This document shows positions 1 through 8,228 of a stretch of DNA of 64,000 nucleotides, piece by piece. Within the stretch, counting starts at the first letter, position 1, and every line of letters starts with the position of its first letter. The stretch comes from Thalassovita sp. (GTDB lineage Bacteria; Pseudomonadota; Alphaproteobacteria; Rhodobacterales; Rhodobacteraceae), in contig CP051233.1 in NCBI GenBank assembly GCA_017792425.1, forward strand, positions 585,457-649,456. The letters are read 5' to 3'. A program made the translations under genes and the position numbers. The notes below the pieces were generated by a model that worked only from the letters and a program-made list of their open reading frames with translations, was not told where the DNA came from and searched no databases.

Positions 1-2
1 AA

Positions 3-434
3 CAGGTCCGCCGCTTTCTGGAACCACGTTGGGAGGAATGGCACAGGCACGAGGGCAGCCCCAGACTGCAGGCCCCCAGCCAGGGAACCTGTGGCCGGTC
101 CAGCCTGTTCCTGAGAGAGGTGCTGCGGGCAGAGGGGCTGATGGCGGAATTCGTTGCCGGATCGCCCAGCGAAGGACAGGAAGGCTATTGGCTGGGCGGC
201 GCGTGGCATGGGCACGCCTGGGTCGAGGTGGAGGGCTGGATCGTGGACGTCACGGCAGATCAGTTCGGTGCCCCCCCGGTTATCGTATCCCCTGTGGGGA
301 TAAGCCGATACCGTGCTGGTGTGGATGCGTCTGAACCACAGTTTCTGGCGCGGCGGCAGAAAGTGGCGCGGGAATTGATGAACGACTGGATGGAAAAGCG
401 AGAGGAGGACATGGAACATGCGATTGGAGGGTAA
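3..434 (+). CDS. Transglutaminase-like (papain-fold) protein, 5' truncated by the window
   Basis: The reading frame is already open at the left edge, so the true start lies outside. The visible 143 residues contain a Cys in GTCGRSS near residue 31, a His in GHAWVEVEGW and an Asp in IVDVTADQFG. That Cys-His-Asp order and spacing is the transglutaminase/cysteine-peptidase triad. No signal peptide can be judged. The gene overlaps the next gene (SDR) by 17 nt, so the two are probably translated together. Its substrate is unknown. Proteins with a short HAWVE...DVTADQF core are common in bacteria and phages, usually without an assigned role. The fold call is inferred from the triad spacing, not from an alignment. 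Confidence 0.6.
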   Translation, partial: QVRRFLEPRWEEWHRHEGSPRLQAPSQGTCGRSSLFLREVLRAEGLMAEFVAGSPSEGQEGYWLGGAWHGHAWVEVEGWIVDVTADQFGAPPVIVSPVGISRYRAGVDASEPQFLARRQKVARELMNDWMEKREEDMEHAIGG

Positions 435-1158
435 GAAAGCGGTCGTTACCGGCGGGGCCAGCGGGTTCGGTGCGGGGATCGTGCGTAAATTCGCGGCAGA
501 AGGGGCAACCGTGATGGTCGCGGACCTGAACTTTGACCTGGCACAAGAGGTTGCCCAAGAGGTCGGCGGCCTGGCGCACAAGGTAGATGTTTCCGACGCA
601 GGCAGCATGATGGCGATGGCGGACACGGTCAGGGCTGCGTGGGGCGGGTTGGATATCCTGGTGAACAATGCGGGGATCACCCATTTGCCTAAACCGATGG
701 AAACCGTCCGCGAAGATGAGTTCGACAGGGTATTCGCGGTGAATTGCAAGTCCGTCTACCTGGCGGCGCGGGGCTTCAACCCGATGATGATTGCCGCTGG
801 CTCTGGCGCCGTGCTCAATATCGCGTCGACAGCTGGCCTCAGCCCCCGCCCGAACCTCAACTGGTACAACGCCTCGAAGGGCTGGATGATTACCGCGACC
901 AAGACGATGGCGGTGGAACTGGCCCCCAAAGGCATCCGCGTGAACGCGCTGTGTCCAGTCGCCGGTGAAACCCCCCTGCTGGCGTCTTTCATGGGAGAGG
1001 ATACGCCCGAGATGCGGTCCAAGTTCCTGTCGACGATCCCCCTGGGCCGGTTTTCACAACCCGAGGACATGGGGAACGCAGCCTGTTTCCTTTGCAGCGA
1101 CGAGGCCAGCATGATCACGGGCGTCGCAATGGAAGTGGACGGCGGCAGATGTATTTGA
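418..1158 (+). CDS. SDR-family NAD(P)-dependent oxidoreductase
   Basis: This is a 246-aa classical short-chain dehydrogenase. It has the Rossmann motif TGGASGFGAG (11-20), an Asp at the end of beta-2 (VADLN, about 36) that favours NAD(H), NNAG at 83-86, and the catalytic Ser137, Tyr150 and Lys154 (YNASK). Length is typical of FabG/glucose-dehydrogenase-like SDRs, and the C-terminal TGVAMEVDGGRCI is standard. The ATG at 418 has GAGGAGG just upstream and lies inside the end of the previous gene. The TSUP permease begins 10 nt after the stop, so the three genes look like one transcript. The substrate cannot be read from the sequence; a small hydroxy acid or polyol taken up by the neighbouring transporters is only a guess. 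Confidence 0.85.
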   Translation: MRLEGKKAVVTGGASGFGAGIVRKFAAEGATVMVADLNFDLAQEVAQEVGGLAHKVDVSDAGSMMAMADTVRAAWGGLDILVNNAGITHLPKPMETVREDEFDRVFAVNCKSVYLAARGFNPMMIAAGSGAVLNIASTAGLSPRPNLNWYNASKGWMITATKTMAVELAPKGIRVNALCPVAGETPLLASFMGEDTPEMRSKFLSTIPLGRFSQPEDMGNAACFLCSDEASMITGVAMEVDGGRCI

Positions 1159-1168
1159 GCCAACCGCG

Positions 1169-1909
1169 TTGACGCCCGACATCATCGCAATTGTCGTTAT
1201 CGGGTTCCTGTTGGGCGGCATCCTGAAGGGGGCCACCGGGGCCGGAGCACCAACCATCGCGGTTCCCCTGTTGGCGGCTGCGGTGGATCTGCGCTTTGCC
1301 ATCGTGGTCTTTGCCATCCCCAATCTGGTGCCGAACATCTGGCAGGCCTGGGCTTACCGAAAGACGTTGCTGCCGACAGAGTTTATCGTGCGGTTTGTTC
1401 TGGCCGGGATGGCCGGCGGGATCGCGGGAACGTGGACACTGGCCAAGGCAAGGCCCGATTGGTTGGTGCTTGTTCTTGCGGCGACGGTGCTGGCCTTCAT
1501 CGCCTTGCGCCTGTCCCGCCCGCATTGGGTATTGCGCTATCCTCTGGCGCTGAAAATCGCGCCGCTGGCCGGGTTCACCGCAGGGGCCTTGCAGACGGGG
1601 GCCGGGTTGTCTGCGCCGGTTTCGATTACCTTCCTGAACGCGATGAAGCTGGAAAGGGAAACCTTCATGCCCTCGATTTCCTGCTTTTTTGCCGGGCTGG
1701 GGCTGGTGCAGATTCCGCTGCTGGTGGGGTATGGTCTGATGGACGGGCCCAAAGCGCTGCTGTCGGCGGCGTCGCTGGGGCCACTGATCGCGGGTATGCC
1801 GATCGGTTCCTGGCTGGGGCGCAGGATGTCGCGACAGTCGTTTGACCGGATTATCCTGGTGCTTCTGGCCGCCATCGCCGCACGTTTGGTCTGGGGCGTG
1901 ATTGACTGA
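1169..1909 (+). CDS. TSUP (TauE/SafE) family membrane permease
   Basis: This is a 246-aa hydrophobic protein with about eight membrane segments and the internal duplication typical of the TauE/SafE superfamily; glycine-rich stretches such as GGILKGATGAGAPT (near 17-30) and FTAGALQTGAGLSAPV (about 134-149) mark the two halves. Family members move sulfite, sulfoacetate, organosulfonates or other small anions across the inner membrane. The first usable start is TTG at 1169; upstream in frame I found no ATG or GTG that avoids the SDR gene. It closely follows the SDR gene, which suggests a shared substrate pathway, but the cargo is not determined. Confidence 0.8.
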   Translation: MTPDIIAIVVIGFLLGGILKGATGAGAPTIAVPLLAAAVDLRFAIVVFAIPNLVPNIWQAWAYRKTLLPTEFIVRFVLAGMAGGIAGTWTLAKARPDWLVLVLAATVLAFIALRLSRPHWVLRYPLALKIAPLAGFTAGALQTGAGLSAPVSITFLNAMKLERETFMPSISCFFAGLGLVQIPLLVGYGLMDGPKALLSAASLGPLIAGMPIGSWLGRRMSRQSFDRIILVLLAAIAARLVWGVID

Positions 1910-1956
1910 GTCGCCAAGAAGAAATCTGGCCCTTGGAATGTACGGGTTTGTACTGA

Positions 1957-1986
1957 TTGACAGGAAAACAGGCCAATCTCTAGCAT
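1957..1986 (+). promoter_or_regulatory. Likely sigma-70 promoter of the ABC importer operon
   Basis: A consensus -35 TTGACA (1957-1962) is followed by 18 nt and TAGCAT (1981-1986), 45 nt before the GTG start of the binding-protein gene. Just upstream two GTAC tetramers (1940-1943 and 1950-1953) are separated by six bases, a possible half-site pair for a regulator. Prediction from sequence only. Confidence 0.5.
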
Positions 1987-2031
1987 TGTGGCAGCAAGAG
2001 AGCACATCTCATTTGATCAGGGAGGATCACC

Positions 2032-3213
2032 GTGAAACGTACTGTTCTGACAGGTCTGGTATCGGCACTGGCGCTGGCTGCGACCGGCGCAATGGCGGAT
2101 ATCAAGATCGCACATGTCTATGGCAAGACCGGCCCGTTCGAAGCCTATGCGAAGCAATCCCACGACGGGCTGATGCTGGGTCTGGAATATGCCACCGGCG
2201 GCACGATGGAGATCAACGGCGAAAAGATCGTCGTGATCGAAAAGGACACCCAGCTGAAGCCGGAAAACGGCAAGGCGCTGCTGGCCGAAGCCTATGGCGA
2301 TGACGGTGTGGACCTGGCTGTTGGACCGGTCAGTTCCGGTGTGGCGCTGGCGATGCTGCCGGTGGCCGAAGAGTACGAGAAGATCCTGATCGTCGAACCT
2401 GCTGTCGCGGACTCGATCACCGGCGAGAACTGGAACCGCTACATCTTCCGCACCGGGCGCAACAGCTCGCAGGACGCTGTGGCGAATGCGATTGCGTTGG
2501 CAGGGCCGAACGTGAAGATTGCAACGCTGGCGCAGGACTATGCGTTTGGCCGTGACGGGATCGCCGCGTTCAAGGAAGCCCTGGCAGGCACCGGCGCAGA
2601 AATCGTGCACGAAGAATACGCCCCCACCGACACCACCGATTTCACCGCAGCCGGTGAACGTATCTTCAACGCGATGAAGGACGTGGAAGGCGACAAAAAA
2701 CTGTTCCTCATCTGGGCCGGCGGCGGCAACCCGATGAGCAAGATCCAGGCGATGGACCCCAGCCGTTTCGGCATCCAGATGGCGACGGGCGGCAACATCC
2801 TGGCGGCGCTGGCAGCCTACAAGGCGGTCCCGGGCATGGAAGGCGCGACCTATTACTACTATGAAAACCCGAAGAACGAGATCAACGACTGGCTGGTGAC
2901 CACCCACAAGGAACGCTTTGGCACACCGCCGGACTTCTTTACCGCCGGCGGCATGGCCGCGGGTATCGCTGTGGTCGAGGCCATCAAGAAGGCAGGTGGC
3001 ACCGATACCGAGGCGCTGATCACCGCAATGGAAGGCATGGAGTGGGACACGCCCAAGGGCAAGATGAAGTTCCGTGCCGAGGATCACCAGGCGCTGCAAT
3101 CCATGTATCACTTCAAGATCAAGGTAGAGGACGGCGTGGATTGGGCGATCCCGGAACTGGTGCGCGAACTGACGATCGACGATCTGCCGATCCCGATCCG
3201 CAACGGCAAGTGA
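2032..3213 (+). CDS. ABC transporter substrate-binding protein, LivK/branched-chain amino acid type
   Basis: This is a 393-aa periplasmic binding protein. The N-terminus has a clear Sec signal peptide (KR, hydrophobic core, cleavage after ATGAMA near 22), followed by DIKIAHVYGKTGPF, the usual first beta strand of type-1 amino acid/amide binding proteins. It starts with GTG at 2032, preceded by GGGAGG. It heads a five-gene importer (binding protein, ATPase, ATPase, permease, permease) with the textbook Liv order. Family members bind leucine, amides, urea, aromatic acids or other carboxylates; ligand identity is not readable here. A hairpin right after the stop fits the usual higher expression of binding protein over membrane components. 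Confidence 0.9.
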   Translation: MKRTVLTGLVSALALAATGAMADIKIAHVYGKTGPFEAYAKQSHDGLMLGLEYATGGTMEINGEKIVVIEKDTQLKPENGKALLAEAYGDDGVDLAVGPVSSGVALAMLPVAEEYEKILIVEPAVADSITGENWNRYIFRTGRNSSQDAVANAIALAGPNVKIATLAQDYAFGRDGIAAFKEALAGTGAEIVHEEYAPTDTTDFTAAGERIFNAMKDVEGDKKLFLIWAGGGNPMSKIQAMDPSRFGIQMATGGNILAALAAYKAVPGMEGATYYYYENPKNEINDWLVTTHKERFGTPPDFFTAGGMAAGIAVVEAIKKAGGTDTEALITAMEGMEWDTPKGKMKFRAEDHQALQSMYHFKIKVEDGVDWAIPELVRELTIDDLPIPIRNGK

Positions 3214-3227
3214 ACTGAACCACTGTG

Positions 3228-3258
3228 CACCGGGGGTGGCTGGGTGCTGCCCCCGGTG
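3228..3258 (+). other. Intercistronic hairpin after the binding-protein gene
   Basis: A perfect 9-bp stem CACCGGGGG / CCCCCGGTG (3228-3236 with 3250-3258) begins 14 nt after the SBP stop and is followed by TCTTGTTT. The T-run is weak, so it more likely acts as a partial terminator or an mRNA 3' stabiliser that lowers expression of the downstream transporter genes. Confidence 0.55.
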
Positions 3259-3298
3259 TCTTGTTTCCCACTCAGGGATTTCCAGACAGGATGACGTG

Positions 3299-4063
3299 AT
3301 GAGCAGGGTAATACTGCAAACCCACGATCTTACGGTCCGTTTCGGCGGGCACGTGGCTGTGGACCATGTAAGCTGCGCCTTCAGGACCGGCGAATTGACG
3401 GCCATAGTCGGCCCTAATGGCGCGGGCAAGACGACCTATTTCAACCTGATCTCGGGTCAGATCCCCGCCAGCAGCGGGCGGGTAGAGCTGAACGGGCGGG
3501 ATATCACCACGGCGTCTGTCTCGCAGCGGTGTGATCGCGGGATCGGGCGCGCCTTTCAGTTGACCAACCTGTTCCCGAACCTGACGGTTCTGGAAAACGT
3601 GCGGCTGGTGATCCAGTCCAAGGCCAAACTGGGGTTCAGCTTTTTCAGCATGGCCAGCAGTCATTCGGAAATCACCGACAACGCGATTGCGGTACTGGAG
3701 AAAGTCAAACTGTACGACCTGCGCGATCAGGTGGTTTCTGCCCTCAGCCATGGCAATCAGCGCAAGCTGGAGGTGGCGATGCTGACTGCGCTGGACCCGC
3801 TGGTCTACATGTTCGATGAACCGACCGCCGGAATGAGCGTGGACGAGGCGCCCGTGGTGCTGGATCTGATCGCGGAACTGAAGGCAGAAAAAGACCGCAC
3901 TGTCCTGCTGGTCGAACACAAGATGGATGTGATCCGAACACTGGCAGACCGGATTATCGTTCTGCACAACGGCGCGCTTGCGGCGGACGGCGATCCGGCG
4001 ACGGTCATGGCCTCGGACGTGGTGCAAGAGGCGTATATGGGGCGGGAGATGGAAGATGTCTGA
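3299..4063 (+). CDS. ABC transporter ATP-binding protein, LivG type
   Basis: This is a 254-aa nucleotide-binding subunit. It shows Walker A GPNGAGKT (about 39-46), an ABC signature region LSHGNQRKLEVAM, Walker B PLVYMFDEP and the switch histidine in VEHKMD. The LivG subgroup is indicated by the GRAFQLTNLFPNLTVLENV stretch and by position after the binding protein. The ATG at 3299 is preferred over an upstream in-frame start because homology begins there. The last 8 nt overlap the second ATPase gene. Together with that subunit it powers import through the two permeases downstream. Confidence 0.92.
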   Translation: MSRVILQTHDLTVRFGGHVAVDHVSCAFRTGELTAIVGPNGAGKTTYFNLISGQIPASSGRVELNGRDITTASVSQRCDRGIGRAFQLTNLFPNLTVLENVRLVIQSKAKLGFSFFSMASSHSEITDNAIAVLEKVKLYDLRDQVVSALSHGNQRKLEVAMLTALDPLVYMFDEPTAGMSVDEAPVVLDLIAELKAEKDRTVLLVEHKMDVIRTLADRIIVLHNGALAADGDPATVMASDVVQEAYMGREMEDV

Positions 4064-4778
4064 TCCGATCCTGAAACTGCAAGGCGTCTATACCGATATC
4101 GCGCAGTACCACATCCTTCAGGGTGTAGACCTGGAGGTGCAGCGCGGCGGGGTAACGATGCTGCTGGGGCGCAACGGTGTGGGCAAGACAACCACCTTGC
4201 GCACCATCATGGGGCATTGGCGGGCGAAATCCGGGCAGGTCATGCTGAACGGTACTGACATTGCCGCCCTGCCGACGCCGCAAATCGCACGGATGGGTGT
4301 AGGCTTTGTCCCTGAAAATATGGGCGTCTTCAGTGACCTGACGGTCGAAGAGAACATGGTTCTGGCGGCGGCCTCGGGCCCAATCGACAAGGCGCGGCTG
4401 GAATGGGTATTCAGCGTGTTCCCACCGTTGAAAACATTCTGGAAAGGGCATGCCGGAAACCTGAGCGGCGGGCAGAAACAGATGTTGTCCATAGCGCGGG
4501 CCATGATCGAAGAACGCCAACTTTACCTGATCGATGAACCGACAAAGGGGCTGGCCCCGGCGATCATTTCGACGATGGCGCGGGCGTTGCGCGAATTGAA
4601 GGAACAGGGGGCCAGCATTCTGCTGGTGGAACAGAATTTCAGCGTCGCCAAGGCGTTGGGGGACAGCTGCATCGTGATGGACGACGGTCGGGTGACCTGG
4701 TCCGGCGCGATGGCCGAACTGGCGACAGATACAACCCTTCAGGAACGCCTGATGGGCCTGAGCATGGAGGCACACTGA
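4056..4778 (+). CDS. ABC transporter ATP-binding protein, LivF type
   Basis: This is a 240-aa ATPase, the second of the pair. Walker A is GRNGVGKT, the signature LSGGQKQM is canonical, Walker B is LYLIDEPTKGLAP, and the switch His of LivG-type proteins is replaced by the VEQN segment usual for LivF. The start ATG at 4056 sits within the end of the previous gene (ATGTCTGA overlap), and its stop overlaps the next start (TGATG), a sign of translational coupling. Length and motif order match LivF/UrtE. The opening LQGVYTDIAQYHILQGV is typical. Confidence 0.92.
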   Translation: MSDPILKLQGVYTDIAQYHILQGVDLEVQRGGVTMLLGRNGVGKTTTLRTIMGHWRAKSGQVMLNGTDIAALPTPQIARMGVGFVPENMGVFSDLTVEENMVLAAASGPIDKARLEWVFSVFPPLKTFWKGHAGNLSGGQKQMLSIARAMIEERQLYLIDEPTKGLAPAIISTMARALRELKEQGASILLVEQNFSVAKALGDSCIVMDDGRVTWSGAMAELATDTTLQERLMGLSMEAH

Positions 4779-5809
4779 TGGGGGCCGCACCTAAACACGC
4801 ACCGACAATGGCGCGAATGAGTATCGCTGACCGGATCGGTCCCTGGATGCCCGTTCTGCTGGTGCCGATCATCATGGTGGTTGGGCTGGCTGCGATCCCG
4901 TCCATGTCCAGTTGGCTGACGCTGACCGTCAGCGGGCTGGCGATGGGGATGATGATCTTTATCATGGCGTCGGGCATGACGCTGGTGTTCGGCCTGATGG
5001 ACGTGATCAACTTTGGCCATGGGGTGTTCATCTCGGTCGGGGCCTTTGTCGGGGTTTCAATCCTTCTGATGCTGGCAGGGATGACAGAAGCGCCCAGCCT
5101 GTTGATGAACCTTCTCGCGATCTTGCTGGCGATCATCGCAGCCGCGATTGCTACGGGCGCGCTGGGGTGGGCTTTTGAGCGGGTGATCGTGAAACCGGTT
5201 TACGGCGCGCATTTGAAGCAGATTCTGGTGACGATGGGGGGGCTGATCGTCGTTGAACAGCTGATCATCGTGCTATGGGGACCGGAAGAGATTTACATCT
5301 TGCGCCCCGAGGCCCTGCAGGGGGCGGTGACTTTCGCCGGGGCAGCCTTGGAAAAGTATCGGTTGGTGGCTGTTGGCGTGGGGCTGCTGCTGTTCCTGGG
5401 AATGCGCTGGGTTCTGCGGCATACAAAGATCGGTCTGATCGTCCGTGCGGGCGTGGAAAACGGGGAAATGGTGCAGGCGCTTGGCTATCGGCTGCGGCTG
5501 GTGTTCGTGGGCGTGTTCATCGCCGGCTCTGCCTTGGCGGGGCTGGGGGGCGTGATGTGGGGGCTGTACCAAGAAGTTATCACCGCCCACATGGGACAGC
5601 AGATGATGATCCTTATCTTCATCGTGGTGATCATCGGCGGCCTTGGCAGCGTCGAGGGCTGTTTCATTGGCGCGTTGCTGGTGGGGCTTTTGCAGAATTA
5701 CATCGCGTTCCTTGAACCGAAGATTGCCCTGATTTCGAACATCGCGCTGATGGTAGCTATCCTGATGTGGCGTCCGCAGGGCATGATCCCCGTAGTGAAG
5801 GCGAAATAA
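4778..5809 (+). CDS. Branched-chain amino acid-type ABC permease, LivH
   Basis: This is a 343-aa integral membrane permease of the LivH group. The N-terminal SGLAMGMMIFIMASGMTLVFGLMDVINFGHG stretch is the conserved start of the transmembrane domain, and GGLGSVEGCFIGALLVGLL near 285-303 is the EAA-like cytoplasmic coupling segment. It carries about 25-30 extra residues at the N-terminus compared with short LivH proteins. The start overlaps the LivF stop by one base and the LivM gene begins 1 nt after its stop. Confidence 0.92.
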   Translation: MGAAPKHAPTMARMSIADRIGPWMPVLLVPIIMVVGLAAIPSMSSWLTLTVSGLAMGMMIFIMASGMTLVFGLMDVINFGHGVFISVGAFVGVSILLMLAGMTEAPSLLMNLLAILLAIIAAAIATGALGWAFERVIVKPVYGAHLKQILVTMGGLIVVEQLIIVLWGPEEIYILRPEALQGAVTFAGAALEKYRLVAVGVGLLLFLGMRWVLRHTKIGLIVRAGVENGEMVQALGYRLRLVFVGVFIAGSALAGLGGVMWGLYQEVITAHMGQQMMILIFIVVIIGGLGSVEGCFIGALLVGLLQNYIAFLEPKIALISNIALMVAILMWRPQGMIPVVKAK

Positions 5810-5810
5810 G

Positions 5811-6866
5811 ATGATCGTGAAGCTTCTGTCCGGGGATACGCCCCGCTCGAAAATCCTTAGTGCGATCCTGCTGGCGATCCTGATCGGTCTGGCCTTTGCC
5901 CCATTCCTGTTTCCGGGCATCCGGTCGGTTGATACGGCGGCGCGGATTTGCGTGTTTATCTTGCTGGTGGCGTCCTATGACCTGATGCTGGGTTATGGCG
6001 GGATCGTCAGTTTTGCGCATACGATGTTCTTTGGAATGGGTGCCTACGGGGTGGCGTTGGCCTGCACACATCTGGAACGTGGTTTCGGGGCGCTGATCGT
6101 CGGCGCGGGTGCGGGTGCCGTGTTGGCGGCGGTCGTGGCGTTTCTGATCGGGCTGTTCAGCTTGCGGGTGCGGGCGATCTTCTTTGCCATGATCACGTTG
6201 GCGGTAGCGTCCGCGGTTGCGGTGCTGGTCAGCCAATTGTCCGGCCTGACAGGGGGCGAAGACGGGCTGAATTACAAGATTCCGCGCGAATTGACCCCTG
6301 CTTTCAAATTCGGCGACAAACTGATGGGGGTGTCCCTGAACGGCAAGCTGCTTAATTACTATGTCGTTTTCGGGGCGTCGTTGATACTGTTCCTGCTGCT
6401 CCTGCGGATTGTGAATTCGCCGTTCGGGCGGGTTTTGCTGGCGATCAGGGAAAACGATTTCCGGGCCGAGGCGGTAGGCTATCGCGTGGTGAACTACCGC
6501 ACGGCGGCCACCTGCATCTCGGCTGCGGTGGCGGCGCTGGCCGGGGCGCTGTACGCGATCTGGCTGCGCTATGTCGGCCCGGATACGGCGCTGAGCTTTG
6601 ATATCATGGTGGATATCCTGCTGATGGTCGTGATTGGCGGTATGGGCACCATGTATGGCGCTGTGATCGGGGCGACACTGTTGGTGGTGGCGCAGAACTA
6701 TTTGCAGGAATTGATGAACGTTGCCGCAAGTGCCGTGGAAGGTCTGCCCTTGCTGCCGGACTTGCTGAACGCGGATCGCTGGCTGTTGTGGCTGGGCATC
6801 CTGTTCATCCTCAGCGTCTATTTCTTCCCGACAGGTATCGTGGGGCGTTTGCGTTACGGCAAGTGA
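5811..6866 (+). CDS. Branched-chain amino acid-type ABC permease, LivM
   Basis: This is a 351-aa second permease subunit. LivM features include YDLMLGYGGIVSFAH early in the protein, the NSPFGRVLLAIRENDFRAEAVGY cytoplasmic loop, and a C-terminal coupling region VIGGMGTMYGAVIGATLLV. It pairs with LivH to form the channel. This is the last gene of the importer; a 114-nt gap follows before the MFS gene. Confidence 0.92.
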   Translation: MIVKLLSGDTPRSKILSAILLAILIGLAFAPFLFPGIRSVDTAARICVFILLVASYDLMLGYGGIVSFAHTMFFGMGAYGVALACTHLERGFGALIVGAGAGAVLAAVVAFLIGLFSLRVRAIFFAMITLAVASAVAVLVSQLSGLTGGEDGLNYKIPRELTPAFKFGDKLMGVSLNGKLLNYYVVFGASLILFLLLLRIVNSPFGRVLLAIRENDFRAEAVGYRVVNYRTAATCISAAVAALAGALYAIWLRYVGPDTALSFDIMVDILLMVVIGGMGTMYGAVIGATLLVVAQNYLQELMNVAASAVEGLPLLPDLLNADRWLLWLGILFILSVYFFPTGIVGRLRYGK

Positions 6867-6980
6867 TGCGGCATCCGAACCAGCACTTGGGGATGATGAA
6901 CAGGTAGGGCACGTAACCATCCGGGGTTGCCTGCCCGGGCCTTTTCGGCAAAAGCTGGGTGGCTTGGGGAGGAGCGGAAC

Positions 6981-8159
6981 ATGAGAGCAGGACTGGTGCT
7001 GCTGTGTGCGGCATATGTGCTAAGTCAATTCTACAGGTCATTTCTGGCGGTCCTGACGAAGATGCTGGAAACAGACGTCGGCACAACGCCAGAGGATCTG
7101 GCGAACGCGTCCGGGCTGTGGTTCCTGACCTTCGCCGCGATGCAAATCCCCGTGGGCGCGGCGTTGGACCGGATCGGTCCGCGGCGCACCGCCGGTGTAT
7201 TGCTGCTGATTGGTGGGGCCGGTGGCGCTGCATTGTTCGGCTTGGCCTCACAGCCGTCGCATATCCTGCTGGCGATGGCCCTGATCGGGATCGGCTGTTC
7301 ACCGGTGCTGATGGCCAGCTACTACATCTTCGCCCGCGTCTATCCGGCAAGGCTTTTCGCGACGCTTGCGGCGGTTCTGCTGGGGGTTGGCAGCCTGGGG
7401 AACCTGCTGGGTGCCTTGCCCATGGCGCTGGCAGCCGAGGCTTTTGGCTGGCGCGAAACCCTGTTTGGCCTGGCGGCGGCCAGCGCCGTGGTGGCCCTGG
7501 GTCTGCTGGTGACAGTGAAAGACCCCGAGCGCGTCGTGCATGACCAGAAAGGCAGCGTGCTGGACCTGCTCAAGATGCCTGCGCTGTGGCTGATCTTTCC
7601 GCTCACTTTCGTGCAATACGCTCCGGCGGCGGGGCTGCGGGGGCTGTGGATCGGGCCGTACCTGACGGATGTGTTTGGGTTCGATGCGGGCCAAGTGGGC
7701 AATGCGACGCTGGTGATGGGAGTTGCGATGATCCTGGGCACCTTTGCCTATGGCCCGTTGGATCGCATCCTGGGTACGCGCAAATGGGTGATCTTTGGCG
7801 GTAACCTGGTGGGCGCGGTGGCGCTGGGGGCGCTGTGGCTGTTGCCAGCCGGGAACCCTTGGGTCTCGGTGGCGCTGTTCGCGGCGATCGGGTTCTTCTG
7901 CGCGGCCTACCCGATGATGATGGCGCATGGGCGCAGCTTCTTTCCGACGCATCTGGTGGGGCGGGGCGTGACGCTTCTGAACCTGTTTTCCATCGGGGGC
8001 GTGGGGATTTTCCAGGTGATCACCGGCAAGGTGCATCAGGCTGCCAGCGTTGGTGCGGCTACTACTCAGGTGCCATTCGACGCGCTGTTCGCGCTGTTCT
8101 TCGGGGCGATGGTTGTGGGCCTGGTGCTATACCTGTTTTGTCGCGACCGCGTGGACTAG
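6981..8159 (+). CDS. MFS transporter
   Basis: This is a 392-aa polytopic protein, about 12 membrane segments in two halves. The first half has the MFS motif-A-like loop DRIGPRRT between segments 2 and 3 after AMQIPVGAAL, and the second half shows the weaker repeat DRILGTRKWVIFGG. ATG 6981 is chosen because GGGGAGGAG lies 6-14 nt upstream; a longer open frame exists but lacks a ribosome site. It follows the Liv importer in the same direction but the gap leaves co-transcription uncertain. Substrate unknown; the general topology suits small organic anions or drugs. Confidence 0.85.
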   Translation: MRAGLVLLCAAYVLSQFYRSFLAVLTKMLETDVGTTPEDLANASGLWFLTFAAMQIPVGAALDRIGPRRTAGVLLLIGGAGGAALFGLASQPSHILLAMALIGIGCSPVLMASYYIFARVYPARLFATLAAVLLGVGSLGNLLGALPMALAAEAFGWRETLFGLAAASAVVALGLLVTVKDPERVVHDQKGSVLDLLKMPALWLIFPLTFVQYAPAAGLRGLWIGPYLTDVFGFDAGQVGNATLVMGVAMILGTFAYGPLDRILGTRKWVIFGGNLVGAVALGALWLLPAGNPWVSVALFAAIGFFCAAYPMMMAHGRSFFPTHLVGRGVTLLNLFSIGGVGIFQVITGKVHQAASVGAATTQVPFDALFALFFGAMVVGLVLYLFCRDRVD

Positions 8160-8228
8160 GCGAAACCCCTTTCAACCCGCGCTTTCGTGCGGTATGGAGC
8201 CTCGTCCTAAACAAAGGAGTCGCTCGAA

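Noticed and set aside
2017..3429. Long minus-strand open frame of 470 codons over the binding-protein gene.
   Set aside because: It is the antisense shadow of a GC-rich gene: no ribosome site, His/Arg/Gln-rich translation and no motif, while the plus strand has a clear family match.
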